A stretch of 64,000 nucleotides of DNA from Spodoptera frugiperda (GCF_023101765.2 NC_064221.1:9419465-9483464), one strand, 5' to 3'. Shown: positions 43,786 through 55,502, numbered from the stretch's first letter. The notes: generated from the letters alone by a model not told the origin. Numbers and translations are program-made.

Positions 43786-44235
43786 AGTATTACGCAATAA
43801 AACTTTTTCAAAACTACAAAATACACCCACTACCTTCACCATGACACAAAAGATTAATCATCACGATTACGATAACACTAATCAATAGCAGTTAATCAAT
43901 ATCATAAGCATTGTAATGATGAAATCAGTTCTTCTTCACACGGTTTGCTATTCGCCTTAATGTCGCATTGTCTTATGTGAATCAGTTTTGCAATAAGTAT
44001 AATTATCACCTACTTCCATTATATATTTAGGCTTTTATTTTATGCTGTTAGAATTAGAGAGGGTTTAGTGGATACGACATATGTATGGCTAATAAGATTT
44101 TCAAGAAATAAATTAGTAGTGGTTACTTCGCTTGTGTATGATCTTGATTAAGAAAGAAAAAGAAGTAACTTCTAATATACTTATCTCTGGATACAAAAAT
44201 CAAACCAGAAAGTCGCTTAATTTCGACCTTAAAGG

Positions 44236-44347
44236 CGTGACGTCCCTTCTAAATAGAAGGGACGTCACGTATTTAGTATACGTAAATACGTATACTTACT
44301 GGGACCTACGAGCTAGCTACGTCAGTTCTAAATAGAAGTAGGTCCCA
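44236..44347. other. Cluster of three perfect palindromes
   Basis: (1) CGTGACGTCCCTTCT, loop AAAT, AGAAGGGACGTCACG at 44236-44269. (2) AGTATACGTA, loop AA, TACGTATACT at 44275-44296. (3) TGGGACCTAC at 44300-44309 with GTAGGTCCCA at 44338-44347. All arms are exact. TTCTAAATAGAA occurs both as the centre of palindrome 1 and inside palindrome 3. There is no flanking repeat-family match. Function unknown. Confidence 0.9.
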
Positions 44348-44894
44348 TTCTTAAATCTTGATTCGTTTTATTTATATTTTTTTCTTACATATCAAAATAA
44401 AAATACGCGTCTAAAATTTTTTTCATTGCCTGACTTAACTGACGGACTGAATAGACTTAATTTTCATCCCCGTCACCATTCCTATTACTCAATTGCCAAA
44501 CACCTGAATATAAGCTTGTGCATTACTTTACCCCAATCGGGAATTAGGGCCTTCGACCCTATTCCTTACTATCACACCGCAATAAATTAATCAACGCAAA
44601 TTAAGAAACAACACACCTATGTATTACAAACTCACAAATATTTGTATGTAAATAACAACACATAATAATTACATTACATAAGTCAATAAAAATCACGTTA
44701 GGCCTATATTTTATTATGTATGTATTTGTAATTATTATTGCGTTTAATTAATACCAATTTTGGTGTGTTTGTAATCAAGAATATACATTTTAAATTGTTG
44801 AAGCTTGCGTATCGCGACCTCTGGTGTGTGTTTATGTAACTTGTTACGACTTAATTGTGGTTGAGGTTAAGTTTTTGAACTTTTGTGTATTTTT

Positions 44895-44960
44895 TTTTTA
44901 TAATGATTATCGTGAGACATACTAAATTAACTAAAAATCACGGTTTACTCACACTTCTCT
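44895..44960 (-). repeat. Family D fragment
   Basis: CGTGAGACATACTAAATTAA and CGGTTTACTCACACTTC are the reverse complement of the 12985-13085 block. Confidence 0.65.
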
Positions 44961-45031
44961 CTTTATCTAGGGTACCTCTGTGCGTCGCAATTAATAGCTT
45001 TTCTCCATTGATGTACCTTTACTGCACTTGA

Positions 45032-45187
45032 CTGCACGGTTGGCGTGGTGGCTGGACAACTGGCTGCCGAGCAACGTGTAGCGGGTTGGATTTCCGCACG
45101 GAGCAACTCTTTGTGTGATCCACAAATTGTTGATTGAAATCGTATGTTTGTAAACACATGCACTACATAGGAGAAAATCCTAATGAG
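45032..45187 (+). repeat. SINE-2 copy, near full length
   Basis: GCACGGTTGGCGTGGTGGCT, GCCGAGCAACGTGTAGCGGG, CACGGAGCAACTCTTTGTG, AGGAGAAAATCCTAATGAG. An incidental frame crosses it. Confidence 0.87.
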
Positions 45188-45769
45188 CCCCTAATTAAAA
45201 AATAAAAACGTTTTCAAAAAAGTAGAGTTGACAAGCTGCATTTATTTGCTACCACCCTGTACGAAGGTACTATCCGAGCTTAGATAAAAAAAAAAATAAA
45301 CGCAAAAACTTCTGTCAATCGTTCATTCCCCCCTTATTAAATTCCTCTCTCCAATACAAGGAAACAGGAAAAAATTCCAACAAAGATTTCACCACACAAT
45401 TTTATTGACACAAAACCCGTTTCTAGGTTTACTCATCTTGCTAGACTAGACCTTGGGACCTAGGAACAGGTCCCAGGACTTTCCCCGACCTACGACCTCA
45501 TGACGGATCATGGCTTTCGTTTTCACTAGCCACCTCTGCAAACGTGCGGTTCGTTTTGAACGTAGAATTGATTCCGATGCTAACGTGGGAATGTCGATAG
45601 TTAAGTATCGAGTGTTGCGCGTCACTATTGTGTTTTAATGTTTGGATTTTGTTATCTGTTGATTGGGATCGGTTTTGTTTATTGGATTGTGGTGTTTAAT
45701 TTATGGAATTGTTGTTTTGATAATAAGAGAAGTATGTGTAGAGTAAAATTGAGTGATCCAGTGAAAAAT

Positions 45770-46050
45770 AGAGTTATAGAGAAAAGTGTGGCTTGAAAGA
45801 CGTAGTGACAAGGATTGAAAAGGGAATGTTACGATGGTTTGCACGTATAGAAATGATGGATGAAAGCAGTTTTACGAAAAGGCGGATATTAATGGGGCCG
45901 TCGGTAGTGGACGCCTTAAACGCACCCACGACACAGGAGAAAATCCTAATGTGGGGCAACGTTTTTTTGTAAGAGAAAAAATAAGAGCGAAAATAAAGAT
46001 GGTTTGGACGTGTAGAAAGGATGGGTGAAAGCATATATACGAAAGAAATA
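45770..46050 (+). mobile_element. RTE-like LINE fragment interrupted by SINE-2
   Basis: A frame from about 45778 reads EKSVALKDVVTRIEKGMLRW, FARIEMMDESSFTKRR, the recurring end of an insect RTE/Jockey-type ORF. A SINE-2 3' fragment (45918-45970, ACGACACAGGAGAAAATCCT) follows. After it, GATGGTTTGGACGTGTAGAA repeats part of the same LINE motif. Confidence 0.6.
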
Positions 46051-46138
46051 TATAATATATAAAATAATCTGGAATTGACTCAAATGAGCAAATGCGATAA
46101 TGTGTCCAACCCTTTTACACCTGTTTTATAAAAATGTT

Positions 46139-46320
46139 ACCCCACACTAGAATATTCTCCTGTGTCATGGCTGCATTTACAAACATACAAGTTCGTATAC
46201 ACATGACACCTAGACCAGAAACGCCAATTTTTGGATCACACAAAGAATTGCTCCTTGCGGGAATCGAACCCGCTACACCCTGCGTGGTTTGCCCAGCCAC
46301 CACATCAACTGTGCACTCTA
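46139..46320 (-). repeat. SINE-2 copy
   Basis: CCCCACACTAGAATATTCTC, ACATACAAGTTCGTATACAC, GATCACACAAAGAATTGCTC, GGGAATCGAACCCGCTACAC. Confidence 0.87.
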
Positions 46321-46851
46321 CAAAAGGATTGACAAATCAAAACTTTCCCAAGTACTTACTACAACTATTACCTATCACAGAACTAAAGAAAACTCACTTT
46401 TCTAATTGACTTCAATCAATGGCCACGACAAACCACCGATCTAATCTACATCTACGATAATTTTTTTCCATCTCTCTGTCCAATGGCTAATACCACGTTC
46501 CTTCCCGTCACGACCTTTCAATTTTTACCGTAATCACTCAGAATTTCACCAGCGAATCGTGAGGATGCCCCTGTCATTGCGTTTTAAAGCAGCTTCCTGA
46601 TTGGTTAATTGGCAGTCTGCAGCACGATTTGAAATTATACTATGTATAACACTTAATTATGTATTGCATAACGTCACACCGTTTATATTTCGAAGGTGTT
46701 TGAGGTTAAAAGTGATATGTTTTTTTTTGCTAGTTATGTTATGAGCCCCTTATTAGAGAATGAGTTAAAATATTTACTGATGTCGCAAATGTCTCGTTGG
46801 CCGACAAGTGATGTTATTAAAGAATAAGTAAAAATATTTACTGATATTATA

Positions 46852-46912
46852 AATGCCTCGTTGGCCTAGTGGTTGCAAGTGCGACTGCCAGACAAGGGGT
46901 CTCGGGTTCGAC
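46852..46912 (+). repeat. SINE-1 tRNA-like head only
   Basis: ATGCCTCGTTGGCCTAGTGG, TTGCAAGTGCGACTGCC and GGTCTCGGGTTCGACT are followed by an A-run and then family D sequence. It resembles a tRNA but the acceptor stem is absent, so it is not a tRNA gene. Confidence 0.7.
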
Positions 46913-46924
46913 TAAAAAAAACGG

Positions 46925-47075
46925 TTAATGGAGAAAAGCTCTACTAGTTTCGAGTTACAGAGAGACTTCATCATGAGCAGCGTGTGCAGGCGCGGTGGCG
47001 TCGCGCAGTTATTATACATACTTATTAGACTCTAGTATGTCTCATGATGATGTCAGGTTTATTGTCAAAATACAT
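46925..47075 (+). repeat. Family D repeat copy
   Basis: AGCTCTACTAGTTTCGAG, ACTTCATCATGAGCAGCGTG and TAGTATGTCTCATGATG. It shares its core with 1-52. Confidence 0.6.
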
Positions 47076-47162
47076 AATTACATTGAGGACAATTTGAATT
47101 TGACAATTTGAAAAGTTAAAAAGCTTCGTCCCGTGTAAAAGAGGTTCCCGTCGAATGAAAAT

Positions 47163-47222
47163 CGAATCCGAGACCCTACGCTCAACAATTACGTTTGCAC
47201 CCACTTGACCAACGAGGTCAAG
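47163..47222 (-). repeat. SINE-1-like tRNA head fragment
   Basis: CGAATCCGAGACCCTACG, TTTGCACCCACTTGACCAAC, GAGG in reverse orientation. Confidence 0.55.
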
Positions 47223-47844
47223 ACTCGATTGACCTCAAAAGTTAATGTTCATATAAAAATACCTTATGGTCACTTTTCATCAGGGCCGGATTTGGCAAGA
47301 TGGGCCCGAGCACCCACTAACATGCGGGGCCCGAACAAAGTCTTGTTTTATTTAAGCAGTTTTATTTGGGCCCCTAAACCAGAACTACTTTGGCCCCACT
47401 AGGGGCCTAGTAGCAATAACCATTTAATCTATTATGGTCATTTCAACGCCGTTTCTCATAAAGATAACGCTAATATGACTTATCCGACTTGATCTAAAGA
47501 GGTATTATGGTAGTTACACATATAAATTACAGTTTTGATGATTTAATGTAATTAAGTTTAAAATTATGATGTGATTGTTACGTGGTACCTAATATTTCGA
47601 AATATTTTTTTTGAGTTCATTTGAAGGAAGTTTCTTATATGATTTTAGTAGTGCCGTGTGCTTTTGAGAAGTAAATATTTTTAATAACAGGTATTGGTTT
47701 GTCAACACATATAAACATCAACAGCCTATTAGTGGTCACTACTGACCAAAGGTATTATAGTAATCAAATATTTATTGGCAGAAAAGTATCCACGTTTTCA
47801 CTTCAAAAAAAATCAAAAGCTTTTGATTTTTTTAAGTGTAGAAA

Positions 47845-48005
47845 ATCATCCAATGCCTTCTCTCGTCTTGGGCGAGGCGAAAGAGAGTGTCAGACTCATA
47901 CTGACTAAAACCACCCGGTTTCGACACCTGCTCTTTGAGCCGGAGCCCCCGTTTTAAACGTTTTGGCCACCCCGCTAGGTAATTCACAGCTTCGGATCGG
48001 GCCTC
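47845..48005 (-). repeat. Family B element
   Basis: CCTTCTCTCGTCTTGGGCG, AGAGTGTCAGACTCATACTG, CTGCTCTTTGAGCCGGAGCC, CGCTAGGTAATTCACAGC. Confidence 0.83.
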
Positions 48006-48495
48006 CTGCCTTTAACTAACAAACTACTTCTAGCTTGGAAGACAAAATTGGCACTCTATCACATACCATAACGGGTAAATTCCTTGACTTTGACAAACCG
48101 ATCGTTATGACAAGGAAATGATCAAAATAACTTTTCAAAGTATAGCCAACAGCGATAATACAAACACATACAGATTACTTTAGAGACACTATGAAGGACC
48201 AGTATAAACTGACCTTTGTATATGTACAAAGTTCATACAAAGCGAGAGCATGGTAAACTGGATTCTCTACTGTAGCTTGGTGTTGGGATAGCTCCAGGCA
48301 AACATGCACACCTTTGACATAATACACACATAATGGTCGGATAATGGCTCCAATCATTGGCACGATACTTACGTGTGATATGTGAACTACTGGTGCGTGT
48401 GTTCTATTCTCACCATTATAGTGATGGCAGGAAGTTGCAGATTAGTTTGTACTTTTCGAGGGCTGTTACGTCATTTTGGAATTTTGCAAGTATAA

Positions 48496-48823
48496 GGGGC
48501 TTTTCCTACCAGAGATGTGTTATGTAGCTATACTTACAAGATGAAATAGCTAAGCTATGAAACTACGTGACCATTTCCACTGATAGTAAACTATGTAGCT
48601 ACATTGACAGCTTTCCTAAGATGCGGAGCTCGAGTATGCGATGTATCATAGGGAAGCCTATAAAACACGCATCCATAGCACGCATCTTTCCGTATAAAAA
48701 CACAGCTTAGCTGAATTCCGTTTCCATCAGTGCTAAGCTAAGTGTACTAATGCATATGATTGGTAGTTAGCCAAACAAATCCACAGCAACGTAGCATACC
48801 ACATTTCTGGTGAAAAAGCACCC
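48496..48823. mobile_element. Family C MITE, 328 bp, flanked by TAA
   Basis: GGGGCTTTTCCTACCAGAG on the left and CTGGTGAAAAAGCACCC on the right, with TAA immediately outside both ends (48493-48495, 48824-48826). A 3-bp TAA target and a G-rich TIR suggest PIF/Harbinger affinity, which is inference. Confidence 0.78.
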
Positions 48824-49139
48824 TAACGCAGCTAATCAAGTAACCTCTTCTCGTCACTTGACTGTGTTCTAAACGTCAAAGAATATTAACAAAGAATTTA
48901 CATTACATAGTACACATTAACAACACTGCAAAAACGCATAGTAATTGGACCATCAATAACCAATGAGCCCTTTCACAATAAAACGGCAACTCATGCCCAA
49001 TCACCAATCAAAGATACTTTATCCCTCATTATAACAAAATTATAAATAAGTAAACCTCCATGCAATACTCATTGCCAATCTCCATACATTGCCATAAGCA
49101 GCCATATAAACTTTCATAGATATTTAATTAACCAATCAA

Positions 49140-49430
49140 TCACTTGTACGTTACCACACCAAGCTATACAAAACCAGTATAACCTGACCGTCAAATGTGT
49201 GGAAAGGTCATACAAAGCGAGTTCATGATAAATTGGTCTTCTATACCTATGTGTAGTATTAACCAGTTTAAACTGACCGTCCGAATGTGTGGAAAGATTA
49301 TACAAAGAGAGACTATGGTAAATTGGTCTGCTATAGCTTTAGCATTAACCAGTATAAGCTGACCGTCGAATATGTAGAAAGGTTATACAAAGCGGGACCA
49401 TGATATACTGGTTTTGTATAGCTACATGTG
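49140..49430. repeat. Imperfect tandem repeat, about 80-bp period
   Basis: Units share AACCAGTATAAACTGACCGT, then ATGTGTGGAAAGG, TATACAAAGCGAG and ATGGTAAATTGGTCT. About four units start near 49170, 49260, 49340 and 49420, and a relative (CAGTATAAACTGACC) lies at 48200. The short minus-strand frames over it repeat YHELALYDLSTH-like peptides and are not genes. Confidence 0.75.
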
Positions 49431-49587
49431 CAGTGCATGATGGCTTATTACGTTAGCATGATGGCTGAATGACAGCGCATAACTCTTTGAAATGTCATGG
49501 TTTACTTTGGAGAAGTGATTTGTCATGAAAAGTAGGTGTTGACGGTGAAGGGAAATGTGAGAAAACGTAACATCATGAGAGGTTCAG

Positions 49588-49713
49588 AGGGCTTAGTACG
49601 AGTTTGTATTACGGTTAACGAGAGGGTTAGGCGCTCTGATTGGTTAGATCATTGACGTTGGCCAATCAGAGCGCCGAACGCGCTCTTGTTTTGTTTTCGT
49701 TCAACAGAAAGCT
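49588..49713 (+). repeat. Family E MITE, right end lost
   Basis: GGGCTTAGTACGAGTTTGTA, GGCGCTCTGATTGGTTAG, GGCCAATCAGAGCGCCG. The right arm is cut where a family A copy begins. Confidence 0.72.
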
Positions 49714-49714
49714 A

Positions 49715-49893
49715 TTATTCCTCTTCCCAATTCCCGATTCCCCAACATCCCTTAAATTCCTAACCCCAAAAGGCCGGCTAAATGCAGGGGTAACGTTTAA
49801 CGTTAACTGTATCGCCTCTGGTATTTCGGGTGTCCATGGACAGCGGCGATTATTTACCATCAGGTGATCCGTCAGCTCGTTTGCCGGCTTATA
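49715..49893 (-). repeat. Family A repeat, 3'-truncated
   Basis: CCAATTCCCGATTCCCCAAC, CTTAAATTCCTAACCCC, GTCCATGGACAGCGGCG, CAGGTGATCCGTCAGCTCG. The GCATGGCTCTCC end is absent. Confidence 0.85.
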
Positions 49894-50289
49894 CTCTTTA
49901 TTGGTACTTATAACAAGACTGGTGAAAAGTGGGCGTACTATAAACATTATTTTTATGCCCACACCGTTGTGAAATTCAAGAGTAATGATGTTTATTTTAC
50001 AAATATGGATGGGGGACACTGATCATTAAATTCAAATTAAGCCGGATATCATTCAGATTGCTCGTTGAGAATCATGCGTAACTCACACAAGGTCGATAGC
50101 CTTTTGACATAGGTAGTATGTTGTTTGCTGAAGACTTCAAGTTGCTATTAAAGGTATGTTTAAGAATATGTTCGTGATGTTAAAGTTCATTAAACACATT
50201 GTTGTATAAAGTTTCCTTCCTATATTGTTGATAGACGCAACTTGACGCCTTTTATCACCGAAAGGGTAGAAAGCTACTAAAACAATTGC

Positions 50290-50910
50290 TTACAAATACA
50301 GCGTTTCAAAATATTCAGTAAACCGACGGTAAGATAGTAAGGAGAATCTAAGTTTTCAAAGTCAAAGTCAAAATTAAAGGCACTTTTGAACGACAAAGAA
50401 ATATAATAATGAACAAGTTGTCTCAATTGTGACAAAAGTATTGGGCAAAATAATTATGGTACTGATGCATACTAGATGTTCTGGATGATACATTTATAAT
50501 GCTACGGGGTTATTTCAATTCATTTTAGAAAATTATTTCATGTCTCTCATAATATAAACATCGAAAAGTGTTACATTTAGCATGATGATTACATGCACAA
50601 TATAACTAAGCACATATACACAAGCACATATTGACAATCATTATGTTCTCAAACAACGATTGCATAATAGTGCGTACCCAAGCAATGTTTTGGCATAACT
50701 CTTTAAGTGTTAAAGCAAATATTATGCAGGTCAATAGCTTAGGTAAATAACTACCGTTGGCTAAAGTTTCAGTCAATAATCACGTAAAACGAGCTAAATG
50801 GATCGGTGAGAAAGTAGGACAGAGATTCTAGGAAGACTTCAAAGCTTCTAGACAGACTATAGATAGTGATAAGGAATTTCATTCTTTGAAAGAAAATACA
50901 AAGGTAGAGT
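50290..50910. other. AT-rich intergenic stretch
   Basis: Only a GTCAAAGTCAAA run near 50358 and a nearby GGCACTTTTGAACG phrase (also near 59035) are repeated elsewhere. No gene seen. Confidence 0.4.
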
Positions 50911-50917
50911 GTATACT

Positions 50918-51045
50918 ATTTCGGAGCTGCGGACTAACTAGCAGGTTTACTAGGGAATTGGTTTTGATCCAGTAAGCGTCTGACCCTCCCTCTTGTCTCA
51001 CCCAAGGCAGGAAAGGGCATTGGATGATTTCGTTAAAAAAGTGTA
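50918..51045 (+). repeat. Family B element, internally deleted
   Basis: TTCGGAGCTGCGGACTAACT, then GTCTGACCCTCCCTCTTGTC, AAGGCAGGAAAGGGCATTGG and an A-run. The GAAAAGCAGGAG block is missing. Confidence 0.75.
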
Positions 51046-51287
51046 TGCATACACTCTTTCTATAGTGGCTATAGCATACACTCTTTCATCTAAAGGTGTT
51101 TATTAAACATTTCTAAATTGGACGATTCAGTCAAATTTTTGCCTAAAACAGTAGATAGTATCTACCTACGCAATAACATAATACCAATAGGTGATTCCTG
51201 ATAAGCCAGATCGGGTAAATAGCACTTTGTAAGTAAGCTGATGTTATACCTTAAGTACGAACTTCAAACACTAGCATGACATCCTTT

Positions 51288-51398
51288 CTAAAAGCCGGTA
51301 ACGCGACCATGGTGATCTCCCTGGTGTTGCGGGTGTCCATGGGCACTGATCAGCTTACCATCAGGTAAGTCTCGTCTGCTCGTTTGCCACCTATTACC
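51288..51398 (-). repeat. Family A head fragment
   Basis: CCCTGGTGTTGCGGGTGTCC, ACCATCAGGTAAGTCTCGTC, TGCTCGTTTGCCACC. Confidence 0.75.
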
Positions 51399-51403
51399 AT
51401 ATA

Positions 51404-52095
51404 ATAAAGTATGGGCTAGGCGGGTAAATGAAACTCATACCACCAAAAACGCAAAGACAAACATCCAAACACACCCGTTTTGACAACAAACATGATGTAA
51501 AATCATGTACCAAGCCCAAAACAAATTCATTCTCAACACTTTTTCCTAACAGAGTCATTAATATAATAGATCTATGACATTTATTAGAATTGTGCTTGTA
51601 CATGCGTGGGATTTCATATTTCTTGTTCAGATATCATCGTACACTGTTGTAAGGTAACTTGTTATCTTTGCTTTAATTATTTGGGTTACGATTTGCACGC
51701 AAACAATGCGTTCTTTTTGATGTGGTATTCAAACTAGCTGTGCAATTTGAATTAAGTATTGTGTTTGTTTATTTAAATTAGATTGTGGATTATTATTATC
51801 TAAATAATTATATTTTTGTTACAAAATATTTACTTTGATCAATGCACGATTATTTTTTTCATTAAATATTATCTTGGTCCTTTCGTAAGCTTTTGAAGGC
51901 TTAATCTTCTTATGAGATCCTTTCAATTCTTTGAATTGACAAAATAATTCTTAGAATTGTTAGTCTCCACAAAACTCAATGTAGCAGAAAATATAGAAGC
52001 AGATATTATTATAGTTAATCTATTTTATCATCGACTGGTGTTCCCCAGGGAGACGTTATAGGTCCATATTTTTTTTCAAAAATGCTATAACGATA
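51404..52095. other. AT-rich intergenic stretch
   Basis: A 69-codon minus-strand frame with several C-rich words is present, but it has no recognised domain or splice context. No gene supported. Confidence 0.4.
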
Positions 52096-52099
52096 TCTG

Positions 52100-52297
52100 C
52101 CTCGTTGATCTAGTGGTTGCAAGTACGACTGCCAGGTCAGGGGTCAGGCAAAGTATTACTATATATTTCAGTTTAAAAAAAAATTGTAGTAGCACGGAGC
52201 AATCGCAATAGGCTCACCCCCTATTACATGACAGCGGCATTACGTGCCGTAGTGCACCTCTGCATACCCCTTTGAGGATAAAAGGCATGACAATACA
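52100..52297 (+). repeat. SINE-1 copy with internal deletion
   Basis: The head CTGCCTCGTTGATCTAGTGG, TTGCAAGTACGACTGCC is joined to GCACGGAGCAATCGCAATAG, GGCTCACCCCCTATTACATG, then AAAAGGCATGACAATAC. Confidence 0.82.
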
Positions 52298-52309
52298 ACT
52301 ACAGCTATA

Positions 52310-52348
52310 ACAATATAAACAACACTATTTTAGTGTTGTTTATATTGT
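52310..52348. other. Perfect 18-bp hairpin, 3-nt loop
   Basis: ACAATATAAACAACACTA (52310-52327), TTT, TAGTGTTGTTTATATTGT (52331-52348). It lies right at the 3' end of the SINE-1 copy. Confidence 0.9.
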
Positions 52349-52801
52349 ATTGTATATTATATTGAAATATTTTTATTTCATCACTACACAACAAAGAAAA
52401 CATCTTCAAATAAACACGAGATCAATGAACAGCAAAAACGCTTTTAAACATCTATCCGAGTGGATGATTATAGATATTATTTAAAAAATACGTTTCTCAG
52501 CATGAGAGAGAAGTTATAACTTTATAAGTGATAGTAACATCTGCCATAGTAACGCTAGGAGATATTATGATGTAACATAATGACACACGCGGAAGCTACT
52601 GACCTTTCAGTTTTTGTTATTCACATAATATTTGTACGGTACGTATTATGTATGCGTGTGGGTATAATAGTGATATATGTGTACTGTGTTGTCTGGAGAT
52701 AGTTGTGAGGTTTTCACCTTCGAAGAGATCGTTGATTGTGGAAGTAGATATTTGTTTGGTTATATATTTTGTTGTTCTGTAAGATTTTTTTATTGTTAAA
52801 T

Positions 52802-52925
52802 GGGCCGACGTTTGGCCGCTATCTCACCTGATGGTAGGTGAAGATACGGCCTACGGTGGAACACGTCTGCCCATAAGCAACCTATTCACTCAGGTTTTGA
52901 AGACACCCAGGTTATACCCTGTATA
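52802..52925 (-). mobile_element. CR1/Jockey-like LINE fragment
   Basis: The same family as 31515-31715, reading (minus) GYNLGVFKT and VNRLLMGRRVPP. It is shorter at its 5' side, joined to TGTATAGATGTAG. Confidence 0.7.
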
Positions 52926-53109
52926 GATGTAGTGGATTTTGATCCTTTCTTTCTAATATACACATACATAACATCACGCCATTGAAGTCCCGAAGATGTG
53001 AAGTAGAGGTAAACTTTTACAAAGTAATATCTATTTTTCATCAATTGTATGTTTTGTGCCCCATAAAGTAAGAGGGTATAAAGTAAGAGATTTGCGCTTA
53101 GAAACTTTT

Positions 53110-53400
53110 AGTGTGGGGGAGCCATGCTACGACATGAATGGACCTGCTCGACCGGAGTGATATACCACGGCTTCACAGAAAACCGATGAGAACCAAATCT
53201 TGCGTTGTGTTTCGTTGTTGTGTGAGTGAGTTTACCCAATTATCTCCCTTCTCAAATCCCGATTTCCCATCAACCTTTAAATTCCTAATCCCCAAAAGCC
53301 TGCGACGCACTTGTAACGCCTCTAGTGTTCCGGGTGTCAATGGGCAGCGGCGATTGCTTGCCATCAGGTGATCCGTCTGCTCGTTTACCGGTTTATACCA
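53110..53400 (-). repeat. Family A repeat, near full length
   Basis: AGTGTGGGGGAGCCATGC, GGACCTGCTCGACCGGAG, CCTTTAAATTCCTAATCCCC, GCCATCAGGTGATCCGTCTG, CTCGTTTACCGGTTTATACC. Both ends can be seen, so it helps define the element. Confidence 0.88.
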
Positions 53401-54044
53401 TAAAAAACGCTGTCTTTCCATTAGTCATACAATCACTTAGTAACCAGTACATTTCACAAAACTAGGTCCCGTCAACGACTAAAACAATGCTAAAAGCTCT
53501 TACATTGGCACTATGATTAGCACAAAATAAAACAAACATTGGCATAATACAGCCAACATTTGCTAAAGTCCCCTCTATTGCGAAACTCCCATTACAAATA
53601 TTGGCCAATTGCTGCAAACTGCATTGGCCCTGGACATTGGACGCGGTCCTTGTCAAATATTTCGTAACTTGATACTTAGACCAACTTATGATATATGCAG
53701 ATATTATTACTTGAGGATAAAAGCTGTTTTTTTTTTTGTTAAGAAGTGGTTGCTATGGTAACGGGTTTTTTTATTGGGAGGAAAATTAACTATTAATATC
53801 CTTGTTTTTTTCTACATACATAAGAATAAAACAATATATTTTTAAATTTTTGTCGGTCTGTTTGTTTTAGTTAATCTCTGAAATGGCTAGACCGATTTTG
53901 ACGAGACTTTTATTGGTAGGTAGCTGATGTAATAAATGACTAATGATATTTATTTTTGCAAATAGGTTACGAGATAACACTCTTACACGTCAATCTCTAA
54001 ATAACTGTAATATGAGGCCGGTTATTAAGACTATACTTTTATTA

Positions 54045-54195
54045 TCCGAAGCTGCGGACTACCTAGTGGGTTTACCGGAGCTCCGGCTCGAAGGGCAGAA
54101 GTAGGAACAGGGTGGTTTTTAGTAAATAAGAGTCTGAGACTCCTTCTCGCTTCGCGGGAGAAGTCATTGGATGAATTATCCCCTTTAAAGATAGC
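54045..54195 (+). repeat. Family B element
   Basis: TCCGAAGCTGCGGACTACC, GGAGCTCCGGCTCGAAGGG, AACAGGGTGGTTTTTAGTAA, GGGAGAAGTCATTGGATG. Confidence 0.85.
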
Positions 54196-54551
54196 CTACT
54201 TTTATTAGTAACAAAGTCGGTAATCCAGGCTAGTGAAGCCGCGAAATTATATTTTTCTGGCATGAGCTAGTAAGATAATATAATTTAATGAACTTTCCTA
54301 ACTCAAACTAGACACGACGCAGACAATATCCTGACTCATTGACTCGTCTATTAGGTAACAGTTATAAAAGATCACATAAAATCCGTAATATTTATGTAAA
54401 TCTGCACTTTATGCTAATGAGCTTAAAATTTAATTCAGATTGGTTGTCGAACGTGTAACGCTATAAGTTAATTCTGTTGATATGTTTGTAAGTAATTTCT
54501 TTGTTGAATCTCAATTGTTATGTATGTTTGTATGTATGTAATTAATTACAT

Positions 54552-54803
54552 CTGTAAGTCGTTAATGCGACTGCCGAGGGTTTCGGATTTGATTTCCGGG
54601 TCGGGCACATATTGCTGGGATTTTTTTGGATTTTTCGACAATTTCACAGTATCAGTGCTAGTCTAAAATTGTGCCAATAGGCTTACCCCTAATTACATGG
54701 GGCTTATAACACAAAGAAAAGGATGGATGTACATTTCAGTGGCATTAAGTGCCGTATTGTGCAAATCTGTCTACCTCTTCGGGTATAAAAGGCGTGACGA
54801 TAC
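54552..54803 (+). repeat. SINE-1 copy, nearly full length
   Basis: CGTTAATGCGACTGCCGAGG, GATTTCCGGGTCGGGCACAT, TTTTTCGACAATTTCACAG, CTTACCCCTAATTACATGG, GGGTATAAAAGGCGTGACG. Confidence 0.87.
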
Positions 54804-55336
54804 GACGACACCTTTAGACGAAAATGTATTCTAATCGGTTCAGTTATTTAGATGTAAAAACATAACAAACAGGCCAACAAAAGCTTTACAAAAATACATT
54901 AGTAAGATTGAATTTATTAGAATTATTTATGAAAGGCAATCCATATCTGAGAATGCTTTTAAATTTATTTTTTCTCATATTTTTGCATAACGGAAATTAT
55001 GCAGACATTGTCAATATTATAGATTTCGTGTAATATTTACATAATATTGCATATTACATTACATAATATCTAAGTATGTTATGTGCCCCGAAATATTGGG
55101 CACAGATAGATGCACAATAATGCAAATTAATATAATGCATTACGTTATTATTTACTTAATGCTATATAGAATAAAATCAAGCGTTACAGACGATCAAGGC
55201 GAGGCGTACATTAGATTTTTAGTTCTATAAGCGGAATTAAAACTAGAAATCTAATGTATTGTAACTTATGTGATTTTTTGCTGACTATAATGTAGAGACG
55301 GTCTGGTAGAACTCATTTGCTGGTGCTTTTTGTATG

Positions 55337-55500
55337 GTATAAGCCGGTAAACGAGCAGATGGATCACCTGATGGTAATCAATCGCCGTCGCCCATAGATA
55401 CACGCACCAGAGGCGTTATAAGTGCGTTGCCAGCCTTTTGGGGGTTAGGAATTTAAAGGTTGTTGGGAAATTGGGAAGATTGGGTAGGGGGTAAAACAAA
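55337..55500 (+). repeat. Family A repeat, 3'-truncated, joined to family B
   Basis: GGTATAAGCCGGTAAACGAG, GATCACCTGATGGTAATCAA, GGGGGTTAGGAATTTAAAGG to GGGTAGGGGGTAAAAC, where the family B copy begins. Confidence 0.86.
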
Positions 55501-55502
55501 CC

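Noticed and set aside
46855..46905. tRNA-like sequence with A and B boxes
   Set aside because: The acceptor and other stems do not pair and it continues as an element found many times elsewhere; it is a SINE-1 head. The same applies to 34250, 52100 and 62630.
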